DNA of 64,000 nucleotides, taken from contig JAFMHK010000007.1 in the NCBI GenBank assembly GCA_017854585.1, forward strand, positions 58,200 through 122,199, in the 5' to 3' direction. The notes under the pieces were generated by a model. It was given only the letters and a program-made list of their open reading frames with translations. It was not told the DNA's origin and ran no database searches. Below, piece by piece: positions 1 to 8,213 of this stretch. Origin of the DNA: Paracoccaceae bacterium. GTDB lineage: Bacteria; Pseudomonadota; Alphaproteobacteria; Rhodobacterales; Rhodobacteraceae. Numbering within the stretch: the stretch's first letter is position 1; the number at the start of each line of letters is the position of its first letter. The position numbers were made by a program, and so were the translations under genes.

Positions 1-6
1 TACCTA

Positions 7-1092
7 ATGGATCGTCGTTCTTTTCTGAGAACGTCTGCACTTGGTGGCGCGGCAGCAGCTTCGACCACACTGGCAGCACCGGCTTACGCACAGGGCAACC
101 GGACACTGACACTGGTTACGTCGGTTCCCGATGGCTTTGCCATTTTCGATGACGCGGCTCAGCAGGCTGCCGATTACATCACCGCAATGACCGATGGTGC
201 GCTGACCATCAACAAGATGCCCGCAGGCAGCCTTGTGGGTGCGTTCGAAGTGTTCGACGCCGTGTCTTCCGGTCAGGCCGACATGTATCACTCGGCTGAT
301 TACTACTTCCTGAACCAGCATCCTGCATTCGCATTCTTTACTGCCGTGCCTTTCGGCATGACGGCGCAGGAAGTTGCAAACTGGTATTATCGTCGTGGTG
401 GTCATGACCAGCACAACGAACTGGCTGGCCTGTTCAACCTGCATTCGTTCCTTTGCGGCCAGACTGCGATGCAGCCCGGCGGCTGGTTCAATGCCGAAAT
501 CACTTCGGCTGACGACCTTCAGGGTCTGCGTTTCCGTATGCCCGGTCAGGGTGGTCAGGTGCTTGGTCGTCTTGGCGCATCGGTCCAGAACATCCCCGGC
601 GGCGAGATCTATCAGGCGCTTGCGTCCGGCCAGATCGACGGTGCGGAATGGATCGGGCCATACGCGGACGAGCGTCTCGGCTTCCAGGAAATCACCAGCA
701 TATACTACGCAGCTGGCTTCCACGAGCCGGGCTCGGCGCTGACCCTGTCGTTCAACCTGGACGTCTGGGAATCGCTGACCCCGTCGCAGCAGCAGATCGT
801 GGATGCGGCCTGCCGCGCGACCCACGCCACCAACACTGCGCTGTCGCTGGCCGAAAACGGTGCCGCACTGGCCCGTCTGCAAGGCGCAGGCGTGCAGGTT
901 CGTCAATTCCCGAATGATGTCTGGGATGCGTTCGGTCGTGCGTCGGCCGAAGTCCGTGAAGAGAACATGGGCGACCCGATGTATGCTGCGATCGCGGAAA
1001 CCTATTTCGCCTCCATGCAGGAATCGGCAAGCTGGTACGAGCAAGCCGATGGCGAATACATGCGTCAGCGTAACCGCGTTCTGGGCTACTGA
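7..1092 (+). CDS. TRAP transporter periplasmic substrate-binding protein (DctP/TakP-like)
   Basis: This is a 361-residue periplasmic solute receptor that would deliver ligand to the TRAP permease encoded just downstream. The N-terminus has a twin-arginine-type signal (DRRSFLRTSA, then an Ala-rich stretch ending AYAQ at about residue 29), so export by Tat is likely. The motif GAEWIGPYADERLGF near residues 212-226 and HEPG near 239 resemble the ligand/cation-binding stretch of TakP and the lactate-binding TRAP receptors, so a 2-oxo or 2-hydroxy monocarboxylate is my best guess. This is family inference; the ligand is not proven. The gene is complete although the window starts 6 bases before it. 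A strong stem-loop follows, then the small and large permease genes. Confidence 0.9.
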   Translation: MDRRSFLRTSALGGAAAASTTLAAPAYAQGNRTLTLVTSVPDGFAIFDDAAQQAADYITAMTDGALTINKMPAGSLVGAFEVFDAVSSGQADMYHSADYYFLNQHPAFAFFTAVPFGMTAQEVANWYYRRGGHDQHNELAGLFNLHSFLCGQTAMQPGGWFNAEITSADDLQGLRFRMPGQGGQVLGRLGASVQNIPGGEIYQALASGQIDGAEWIGPYADERLGFQEITSIYYAAGFHEPGSALTLSFNLDVWESLTPSQQQIVDAACRATHATNTALSLAENGAALARLQGAGVQVRQFPNDVWDAFGRASAEVREENMGDPMYAAIAETYFASMQESASWYEQADGEYMRQRNRVLGY

Positions 1093-1108
1093 TCCAAAAC
1101 TTCTTATC

Positions 1109-1136
1109 GCCCCGTCCGGCATACGCCGGGCGGGGC
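1109..1136 (+). promoter_or_regulatory. Intercistronic stem-loop after the TRAP receptor gene
   Basis: A 12-bp stem with one G-U pair (GCCCCGTCCGGC / GCCGGGCGGGGC) encloses the loop ATAC, between the receptor stop codon and the small-permease gene. No long T-run follows, so it fits an mRNA-stabilising or partial-termination element that raises receptor expression over permease better than it fits a full terminator. Confidence 0.55.
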
Positions 1137-1196
1137 TTCAGCTATATGACTGACCGCTTGGCGCGGTAGTCGTGGTCCACGCTCGGGGGAGGCCGA

Positions 1197-2093
1197 ATGA
1201 TCGACTTCATTCTCTGGATTTTACAAAGCTTTGCCCTGGCCCCTTATCATTTGGTCATGGCGATTATCAATCCGGGGGCCTGGCTCGACTGGAGCAACCC
1301 CGAATCCTTGATGCGGTTCATCTACTACGGTGGATCATCCGAGCTTTTCTTCGTCATATTCACCACATTCATCGTGATCACAGCCTTGGGCGTGGGGTGG
1401 AAGCGATCGATCCTCTGGAACGGAGTGATCGGGCTTGAAGCCATTGCCAATTTCATTGGCCGTGTTTTTGCATGGGCCGGCCTGATCATGGTCATCCAGC
1501 AAATCGTCATCGTGTTCAGCCAACGGATCTTCGCGCAGGCATCCCTGACATTCGGTTTTGGGACGCCCATCGAATTCGACATCAGTTGGTGGGCCGAAGA
1601 GCTTAAACTTTATAACGCAATGGTCGTGTGCTTGTGCGTCACATACACGTTCGTTCAGGGCGGGCATGTGCGTGTCGACCTTGTTTACTCGGCCGTCAGC
1701 CACCGCACCAAGCGCATTATCGACATGGTCGGCAGTCTGATCTTCATGATGCCCGCCATTGTTCTGACCTATATGTACGCATGGTTCTTCATGTGGCGTC
1801 ATCTTGTGGTTCCGAACCCATCGGCCTCGGGCACGCTGGAGCGGATGATCATGCAATCGCGTGCCTTGCGCTGGAACGTTGAAACCACCGGATTCTCTCC
1901 GAACGGGTTCAGCGCCTACTTCCTTTTCAAGGTCTTGCTGGTCCTGTTTTGCGTGCTGGTGTTCTTGCAGGCGATCGCGTTCTTCTGGCGCTCCTACCTC
2001 GAATGGCTTGAGGGCGAGGAAAGTGCGGGCAAGTACCTTGATAAAGATACACTTGGCGATCCGGAGGCCGAATTGGCCGCCGCGATTCATTAA
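1197..2093 (+). CDS. TRAP transporter small permease (DctQ-type)
   Basis: This is the small membrane subunit of the TRAP transporter, 298 residues, longer than the usual 160-200 for DctQ. The sequence has several hydrophobic helices: residues about 5-25, 40-65, 80-110, then the core around VCLCVTYTFVQGGHVRVDLVYS, IIDMVGSLIFMMPAIVLTYMYAWFFMWRH, and a last helix near FKVLLVLFCVLVFLQAIAFFWRS. The short motif HVRVDLVY is typical of DctQ. The extra N-terminal hydrophobic region accounts for the added length. The start is preceded by a GGGGGAGG Shine-Dalgarno. It lies 20 bases before the large permease gene, so the two are surely co-transcribed. Confidence 0.88.
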   Translation: MIDFILWILQSFALAPYHLVMAIINPGAWLDWSNPESLMRFIYYGGSSELFFVIFTTFIVITALGVGWKRSILWNGVIGLEAIANFIGRVFAWAGLIMVIQQIVIVFSQRIFAQASLTFGFGTPIEFDISWWAEELKLYNAMVVCLCVTYTFVQGGHVRVDLVYSAVSHRTKRIIDMVGSLIFMMPAIVLTYMYAWFFMWRHLVVPNPSASGTLERMIMQSRALRWNVETTGFSPNGFSAYFLFKVLLVLFCVLVFLQAIAFFWRSYLEWLEGEESAGKYLDKDTLGDPEAELAAAIH

Positions 2094-2113
2094 AGAAAAA
2101 GGCGGGGAAAGCC

Positions 2114-4471
2114 ATGTTGTTTGGACTTGATGGAGTCGAGGTCGGCCTGATCATCGTATTCCTGTGCCTGTTTGGCGGGATCATGACGGGATTTCCGGTG
2201 GCGTTTGCCATCGGCGGTTCCGCTGTCATTTCATTCGGGATCATCGCGGCGCTTGATAGCGCAGGCATCTTGATACACGAGGCGATCGATACTTCATCCG
2301 CAGAATACGCCTCACTGGTGGCGGAAGGTGTGGTGCGGGAAAGCATCTCGCTGTTCCGATATCCCGATTTGCCCCGTATCGAGGAAGCCTTGTTCCCCGG
2401 TGGTTGGGAGCAGGCACTTGACCGAAATCTGGGCTTCATCGTCAACCGCATGAACGAGCGTGTGATTGCGGGCCAGTCCATCGAGACCCTGTTGGCTGTT
2501 CTGATGTTCGTGATGATGGGCATCACGCTGGAACGCTCCAAGATCGCCAACGATCTTTTGACGACCATGGCACGGGTTTTTGGCCCCTTGCCGGGCGGTC
2601 TGGCCGTATCGATTGTTCTGGTTGGGGCATTCTTGGCGGCATCCACCGGCATTGTCGGGGCGACGGTTGTGACAATGGGCCTGTTGGCCTTGCCCACGAT
2701 GCTTCGCAACAATTACTCTCCGGAGTTGGCGACCGGCGTGATCGCGGCGTCAGGTACGTTGGGCCAGATCATCCCGCCGTCGATCGTGATTGTCTTGCTT
2801 GGAACGTTGTCTGGCGACCTTTACGCAACGGGTCAGGAAACCCGTGCGCAGTTGGCCGGGTGTCGCGATGCGCTGACCTTCCTCGGGGAACCGGCGGTCT
2901 TGTCAGTCGGAACGTTGTTTCAGGCGGCACTGCTGCCCGGTATCTTCCTTGCATTCCTCTATGGCGCCTACGCGTTCGGTTTTGCGCTTCTGAACCCGAC
3001 CAAGGCGCCTGCGGTCATCATCGAGGGCGGCGAACGTGGCGAGGTCATCACCCGGAGGGAGGGCCTGACATGGTTCCTTGCGGTACCTATCTTGCTGATC
3101 GGGGCGGTTATCCTGGGCGCGAATGCCAACATTGTCGGAAGCCAGACCATCGTGGTCTCCGATTACAGCGAAGCAGGTCAGACCGCATCGCTTCGCACCA
3201 ACGTGTCCGAATCCTGTCAGGCATCGATGATCGATCTGCACGGGCAAGAAGCATGGGATGCGGCAATCGCCGAACAATCCGCCATCGAGGCGGCCGGCGG
3301 CGTGCAGCAGTCGCATATCCGGAGCGAGGAAGAACTGATCGAAGCACGTGCCGCAGCCCTTGAGGCTGCCGCGCCGATCGGTTCCGGCGTGGCAACCATG
3401 TTCGTTCTGCTCGCCTTGGTTCTGACCACGGCGCGCGGTGTGTCACCGGGTTCGGCCCCGGCACCACTTCTGGTGGGCGGGCTTGGCGTGATGCTGGCGT
3501 TTATCTTCGATATCCTTTTGGTCACACCGGAAAGCAGTTCGGGGGCGACCTTCTCGATTATGGCGGTGCCGTTCGGGATGACGCTTTATGGCTGTTGGCA
3601 CGCGTTAGGCCGCTTGTCTAAGAACGAGTTGTTGCGCGTGGTTTTCCCGCCGCTGGTGCTGATCGTTGCCGTGCTTGGGTCAATCCTTGGCGGCATCACC
3701 AATCCGACGCCTGCAGCTGCATTGGGTGCCGGCGGCGCGATCATGCTGGCTGCGTATCGCAAACTGCGCGAGACGGACAAGTCGCCCAAGATCATCCTGC
3801 TGGCCAGCTTTTCGCTTGTCATCATGATCCTTGTGGGCATCAACTTTGACCTGCGCGTCACGCGGACAAGTGTGCCAGCCGAAGATTGGGTCGCATACCT
3901 CGTCGCGCAGGGCTGCTATCACTTCGCCTTCTTCGGGTTGTTGTTTGCCTGCTGGGTCTTGTTCAAGAACGGCGTCCTAACGCCTGTGGTCCGAGAAACC
4001 GCCAAGGTGACATCAATGGTGTTCACGATCTTGATCGGGTCTCAGGTATTGAACTTGGTGGTGATCTCGTTCGGCGGAGAACACTATATCCAGCAGTTCT
4101 TGCGGTCGTTCGACAACGAGATGGTTGTTTTCCTGATCGTGATGCTGGTGCTGTTCATCCTCGGATTTGTGCTCGACTTCCTCGAGATCATCTACATCGT
4201 GATCCCGATTGTCGGGCCGGTCATTTACGGCGGCACGATGGATCCGAAATGGGTGACGATCATGATCGCGGTGAACCTGCAAACCTCGTTCCTGACGCCT
4301 CCGTTCGGCTTCGCGCTGTTCTACTTGCGTGGGGTTGCCCCAGCGTCGGTCACCACGGGCCACATCTACCGTGGTGTGATACCGTTCGTGATGATCCAGG
4401 TGCTTGGTCTGGCCATCTTGTGGTGGTTCCCGGGCATCGTGACGATCGTGCCGGATCTGCTGCCCAACTAA
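2114..4471 (+). CDS. TRAP transporter large permease (DctM-type) with large internal insertions
   Basis: This is the ion-coupled transport subunit of the TRAP system. The canonical DctM framework is recognisable: an N-terminal hydrophobic hairpin (GLIIVFLCLFGGIMTGFPVA), the segment MMGITLERSKIANDLLTTMA, GASGTLGQIIPPS-like residues, ILGGITNPTPAAALGAGGA near 525-545, and the C-terminal NLQTSFLTPPFGFALFYLRG. At 785 residues it is much longer than the usual about 425. Two additions explain this: a soluble insert around residues 45-110, and about 200 residues around 310-510 that contain roughly four further hydrophobic segments. A GGCGGGGAA ribosome site precedes the ATG. It is the last gene of the operon and ends before a strong terminator. 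No frame disruption is seen, so the expansion appears genuine. Confidence 0.9.
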   Translation: MLFGLDGVEVGLIIVFLCLFGGIMTGFPVAFAIGGSAVISFGIIAALDSAGILIHEAIDTSSAEYASLVAEGVVRESISLFRYPDLPRIEEALFPGGWEQALDRNLGFIVNRMNERVIAGQSIETLLAVLMFVMMGITLERSKIANDLLTTMARVFGPLPGGLAVSIVLVGAFLAASTGIVGATVVTMGLLALPTMLRNNYSPELATGVIAASGTLGQIIPPSIVIVLLGTLSGDLYATGQETRAQLAGCRDALTFLGEPAVLSVGTLFQAALLPGIFLAFLYGAYAFGFALLNPTKAPAVIIEGGERGEVITRREGLTWFLAVPILLIGAVILGANANIVGSQTIVVSDYSEAGQTASLRTNVSESCQASMIDLHGQEAWDAAIAEQSAIEAAGGVQQSHIRSEEELIEARAAALEAAAPIGSGVATMFVLLALVLTTARGVSPGSAPAPLLVGGLGVMLAFIFDILLVTPESSSGATFSIMAVPFGMTLYGCWHALGRLSKNELLRVVFPPLVLIVAVLGSILGGITNPTPAAALGAGGAIMLAAYRKLRETDKSPKIILLASFSLVIMILVGINFDLRVTRTSVPAEDWVAYLVAQGCYHFAFFGLLFACWVLFKNGVLTPVVRETAKVTSMVFTILIGSQVLNLVVISFGGEHYIQQFLRSFDNEMVVFLIVMLVLFILGFVLDFLEIIYIVIPIVGPVIYGGTMDPKWVTIMIAVNLQTSFLTPPFGFALFYLRGVAPASVTTGHIYRGVIPFVMIQVLGLAILWWFPGIVTIVPDLLPN

Positions 4472-4496
4472 CGGCAGCGCCTGGCGACACACACAA

Positions 4497-4534
4497 AAAA
4501 GGCCCCGGAAACACAGGTTTCCGGGGCCTTTCTG
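4497..4534. terminator. Bidirectional intrinsic terminator between convergent TRAP and ABC operons
   Basis: A perfect 12-bp stem GGCCCCGGAAAC / GTTTCCGGGGCC (4501-4512 and 4517-4528) with loop ACAG is flanked by an A-run on the left and TTTCTGT on the right. Read on the minus strand it ends in a T-run of six, so it can stop transcription from both sides. Confidence 0.9.
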
Positions 4535-4551
4535 TCTCTGGACCGATGCGG

Positions 4552-6639
4552 TTATTCAGCGGCGGTCTTGATCACTGGTTCCATTCCCATCAGGATATCC
4601 TCTGCGAGGTGGCATTTCACCTGATGTCCCGCAGCGAGGGTCCGCATCGGCGGAACTTCCGTATCGCACAGATTGCCGGGCACCTCGGTCTTCCAGCGGC
4701 AGCGCGTCTGGAACGGGCAACCTGACGGCGGGTTCATTGCCGAAGGAATGTCCCCCTCCAGCACGATCCGTTTTTTCTGAACGCTGGTGTCGGCGATCGG
4801 GACGGCTGACAGCAGCGCCTCGGTATAGGGATGATAGGGGGGCGAGAATACCTGATCCGTTGTCCCGATCTCCACCACATGGCCGAGATACATCACCATC
4901 ACGCGGTCAGAAAGATAGCGCACAATACTGAGATCGTGACTGATGAAGAGCAGTGTGGTTTTCTCGGTCCGCTGGATTTCCATGAGCAAGTCAGTGACGG
5001 CGGCCTGAACGGACACGTCGAGGGCACTGACGGGTTCATCGGCAACCACGATACGTGCGCCACCCGCAAAGGCCCGGGCAATCCCGACGCGCTGTTTTTG
5101 GCCACCCGACAATTGGCGCGGCATGCGGTCCGCAAAGGCGCGAGGAAGCTTCACCAGATCCAGCAATTCCAGCATCCGGGTCCGGCGGGCGGCGTCATCA
5201 GCACCGATCTTGAACACTTCTAGCGCGCGGATGATCTGTCGACCGACGGTCATGGACGGGTTCAGCGTGTCGAATGGATTCTGGAAGACCATCTGAATGG
5301 ATGAGATGGTCTTGGTATCTCGGTTCTGAATCTCGACCTGCTCGATTGACTTGTTGTCGAGGAGGACCGAGCCCTCGGTCGCCGTTTCAAGCCCCATCAG
5401 CACCTTGGCAAGCGTTGACTTGCCGCAGCCGGATTCGCCGACGATGGCCAGCGTCTCGGACTCGCGCGCTTCGAAACTGACGGTTTCATTCGCCTTGACG
5501 ACTTTTGTCGCCGAGCCGCCGAACATCTTGTTGGCCGAAACCTCGTAGTATTTCTTGAGGTTATCGACCTTGAGGACAACATCGCCCACGGTCGATTTCT
5601 CTTGCTTGACGGCTGCGGCAATCGGCGCGTGCCAATCAATTTCCTGAAACTTGAGGCAGCGGGTGGCGTGGCGATCATTGCCGGGCACCTGCGCCATCAT
5701 GATCGGTCCGGCATCGCAGCGACCGGCCTCGAAATAATCGCAGCGGGGGCCGAAATTGCAGCCGTTGGGCCGCTCATGGGGGAGGGGGAAGTTGCCGGGA
5801 ATGGCCACAAGCGGGCGGTCGGTCTTGTTGGCGCCGGGCAGCGGAATGGACCGGAACAAGGCCTGCGTATACGGGTGCTGCATGGTGTCGAACACGTCTT
5901 CGATGGACCCGCGTTCGACGGCTTCCCCAGAATACATGACGCAAATTCTGTCACAAGTTTCAAGGACTAAGCCCAGATTGTGGGAGATGAACAGCATCGA
6001 GGTGCCGTATTTCTTACCAAGATCCTTGACCAGTTCGACGATGGATGCCTCGACCGTGACGTCAAGCGCGGTGGTCGGCTCATCAAGGATGAGAAGGGCG
6101 GGCTTGGACATCAGCGCCATTGCGATGACGATGCGCTGTTGTTGACCCCCGGAAAGCTGGTGGGGATACGCCTTGAGGATGCGATCGGGGTCGGGAAGCT
6201 TGACGTCTTCGATCACTTGGCGGGCGCGCTTGGTGGCTTCCTGCTCGGTGATGCCTTCGTGGATCATCGGAACTTCAGCCAGTTGCTTGCCGATCTTCAT
6301 CGCCGGGTTCAAGGAGGCCATAGGCTCTTGATATATCATCGCAATCTGGGAACCACGGATGTCGCGAAGTTCTTCTTCATTCAGGGTCGAGAGGTCCTGT
6401 CCCTTGAACTTGATGGAGCCGCCGACGACACGACCATTGACGCCCAGATCTTGCATCACGCCAAGGGCCACGGTGGATTTCCCGCACCCGGATTCGCCGA
6501 CCAGACCGACGGCTTCACCGGGTCTTACGGATACAGAAAAATCCATCACGGCGGGAATTTCGCGCAGGCGGGTGAAGAAGGAGATGGACAGTTTGTCGAT
6601 CTCCAGAATGGGGCCGTCATAGGGGGTTGCGTCAGCCAT
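4552..6639 (-). CDS. Fused double ABC ATPase of a peptide-type importer (DppD-DppF fusion)
   Basis: This cytoplasmic protein powers the family-5 ABC importer encoded upstream in the same operon. It carries two complete nucleotide-binding domains in one chain of 695 residues. The first has Walker A GESGCGKST at 48-56 and signature LSGGQQQR; the second repeats GESGCGKST and has LSGGQKQR. Each half ends with the Cys-containing oligopeptide-transporter C-terminal extension (CNFGPRCDYFEAGRCD and CPFQTRCRWKTEVPGNLCD). DppD and DppF are usually separate proteins; this fusion is common in Rhodobacterales. I chose the ATG at 6639 because GGGAGAAA lies just upstream; an in-frame ATG at 6687 lacks a good ribosome site. 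Substrate could be peptides, opines, sugars or another solute carried by this family. Confidence 0.92.
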   Translation of the reverse strand: MADATPYDGPILEIDKLSISFFTRLREIPAVMDFSVSVRPGEAVGLVGESGCGKSTVALGVMQDLGVNGRVVGGSIKFKGQDLSTLNEEELRDIRGSQIAMIYQEPMASLNPAMKIGKQLAEVPMIHEGITEQEATKRARQVIEDVKLPDPDRILKAYPHQLSGGQQQRIVIAMALMSKPALLILDEPTTALDVTVEASIVELVKDLGKKYGTSMLFISHNLGLVLETCDRICVMYSGEAVERGSIEDVFDTMQHPYTQALFRSIPLPGANKTDRPLVAIPGNFPLPHERPNGCNFGPRCDYFEAGRCDAGPIMMAQVPGNDRHATRCLKFQEIDWHAPIAAAVKQEKSTVGDVVLKVDNLKKYYEVSANKMFGGSATKVVKANETVSFEARESETLAIVGESGCGKSTLAKVLMGLETATEGSVLLDNKSIEQVEIQNRDTKTISSIQMVFQNPFDTLNPSMTVGRQIIRALEVFKIGADDAARRTRMLELLDLVKLPRAFADRMPRQLSGGQKQRVGIARAFAGGARIVVADEPVSALDVSVQAAVTDLLMEIQRTEKTTLLFISHDLSIVRYLSDRVMVMYLGHVVEIGTTDQVFSPPYHPYTEALLSAVPIADTSVQKKRIVLEGDIPSAMNPPSGCPFQTRCRWKTEVPGNLCDTEVPPMRTLAAGHQVKCHLAEDILMGMEPVIKTAAE

Positions 6640-6680
6640 TAAGGTTTCTCCCTCTTGGCCGTTTCGGGCCATATGATCTT

Positions 6681-6713
6681 GATGCACATCCGATGCACAA
6701 TTGATGCAGACGC
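6681..6713 (-). repeat. Three 11-bp direct repeats of GATGCA-N5
   Basis: GATGCA occurs at 6681, 6692 and 6703, exactly 11 bp apart, just upstream of the fused ATPase gene in the intercistronic gap. The first two copies share GATGCACA. Function is unknown; the one-turn spacing would place a bound protein on one DNA face. Confidence 0.6.
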
Positions 6714-6732
6714 GCGCCCACCGGGCGCGCGT
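6710..6732 (-). promoter_or_regulatory. Intercistronic stem-loop before the ATPase gene
   Basis: A perfect 10-bp stem ACGCGCGCCC / GGGCGCGCGT with loop ACC lies between the permease stop at 6739 and the ATPase start at 6639. There is no T-run. It may tune relative expression within the operon. Confidence 0.5.
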
Positions 6733-6738
6733 TCATAC

Positions 6739-8202
6739 TTAGTCCTTCAGGCTTTCTTCGCGCAGGCCGTCGGCCAGCAGGTTAAGGCCGAGCACAAGGC
6801 TCATCAGGGCCAGCGCGGGTGGGATCGCCGGGTGTGGGTAGATCGTGAGCAGGCGGCGGCCTTCGTTGATTGTGGACCCCCAATCGGGAGATTCGGGTGA
6901 CACACCCAGACCAAAGAAGCCCAGCGTTCCGAGCAGGATCGTGGTGTAACCGATACGCAGGCAGAAATCGACGATCAGAGGCCCGCGGGCATTGGGCAGG
7001 ATTTCCCACAGCATGATATACCACGGGCCTTCACCGCGCGTCTGTCCGGCGGCCACATAATCGCGTGTCTTGATGTCAAGCACGATGCCACGGACAATTC
7101 TGAACACGGTGGGCGAGTTCACGAATACCACCGACACAAACACGATGAGGATGTTGCCGGGGACGTCGAACAGGTCGAGCGCTTCGGGCCAGAGCCGGAA
7201 GATCAGCGGCAAATCCTGATTGCTGGCATCCGAGATCAGCGACAGGTAGGATATGCCGCCCACCACAAGCGTGATGGCGACGAACAGGTTCCGCTTCATC
7301 GGCTGGGTGTGAAAGCGCGAGTTGAACAGCACCACGAAAAACACGATCGGGAAGATGAACAGCACCAGCGACATGTATTGCGGAATGCCTGCGGCGACGA
7401 TTTCCGGGGTCACCAGCAGGAAGAACAGCAAGATGACTGGAAACGCGAGAGCGAGATTGGCGATGAAGGTGATGGAGGTGTCGAGCTTGCCACCAAAGTA
7501 GCCCGCCGGCAGGCCGAGCGTCACGCCGACCATGAAGGCAAAGAGCGTGGCAACCGGCGTGATCTGCAACACATCCCGCGCGCCATAAATCATGCGTGAG
7601 AACACATCGCGCCCGAGATTGTCACCGCCCAGAAGGTAGTAGGGGTATGCATCTTCGCGCGCGACGGGCACGGGCGAGCCGGGCACCTCGTTGCGCATTT
7701 GCGAGAAGACATCGATGGCGCCATGGGTGGCTACCATATCGGCGAACAGCGCTGCAAAGACCCAGAACATCACCAGTGCAAAACCGACCATGCCGATGGG
7801 GCTGTCGAATAGTTTGCCGTAAAGGCCGAGGCGCCGCTTGAAGGTGATTGATACTGCGAACACCACCACCAAGCCGATCCAGACCGGCAGCAGGCGGGAC
7901 GCCATGCCGCCAATGATGCCACGTGCATCAGCCGATGGCATCACGAGCCCGCCGATGACGTAGGCACAACAGCACGCCACCGCCAACAGGACCGCGTATT
8001 TCATGGCCATCAGCGCGTAGTCGGACGGGGTGCGTTGCAGGGTCAGTGTGTGATCGGGGTTGATCTGCATTTCGCCGGGTTGGATCCCCGCCAGTGTCAG
8101 CACGAAATTGGCCGCGAAAGCGAGGGCGAAGGCCACGACGGCCACAAGCAAGATGGGATTGAGAAATCCGCCCATCGCGCCTGACCAGGTAAGAAGTTCC
8201 AT
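6739..8202 (-). CDS. ABC importer permease (DppC-type, enlarged)
   Basis: This is one of two membrane subunits of the family-5 importer. The C-terminal half carries the standard DppC permease domain, with the ATPase-contact loop around AAGQTRGEGPWYIMLWEILPNARGP and the following GFFGLGVSPESPDWGS. The motif GGDNLGRDVFSRMIYGAR is the usual start of the inner-membrane permease domain. At 487 residues it is far longer than the typical 280-310: an N-terminal part of about 170 residues contributes three or four extra hydrophobic segments, and further residues are inserted in the middle (around RFHTQPMKRNLFVAITLVVGG). The gene starts 11 bases after the partner permease ends. Confidence 0.9.
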   Translation of the reverse strand: MELLTWSGAMGGFLNPILLVAVVAFALAFAANFVLTLAGIQPGEMQINPDHTLTLQRTPSDYALMAMKYAVLLAVACCCAYVIGGLVMPSADARGIIGGMASRLLPVWIGLVVVFAVSITFKRRLGLYGKLFDSPIGMVGFALVMFWVFAALFADMVATHGAIDVFSQMRNEVPGSPVPVAREDAYPYYLLGGDNLGRDVFSRMIYGARDVLQITPVATLFAFMVGVTLGLPAGYFGGKLDTSITFIANLALAFPVILLFFLLVTPEIVAAGIPQYMSLVLFIFPIVFFVVLFNSRFHTQPMKRNLFVAITLVVGGISYLSLISDASNQDLPLIFRLWPEALDLFDVPGNILIVFVSVVFVNSPTVFRIVRGIVLDIKTRDYVAAGQTRGEGPWYIMLWEILPNARGPLIVDFCLRIGYTTILLGTLGFFGLGVSPESPDWGSTINEGRRLLTIYPHPAIPPALALMSLVLGLNLLADGLREESLKD

Positions 8203-8213
8203 GAGCCGTTCCC

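Noticed and set aside
4..1122. Long minus-strand open frame opposite the TRAP receptor gene
   Set aside because: It is antisense to a clear receptor gene, has no recognisable domain and follows from high GC content.
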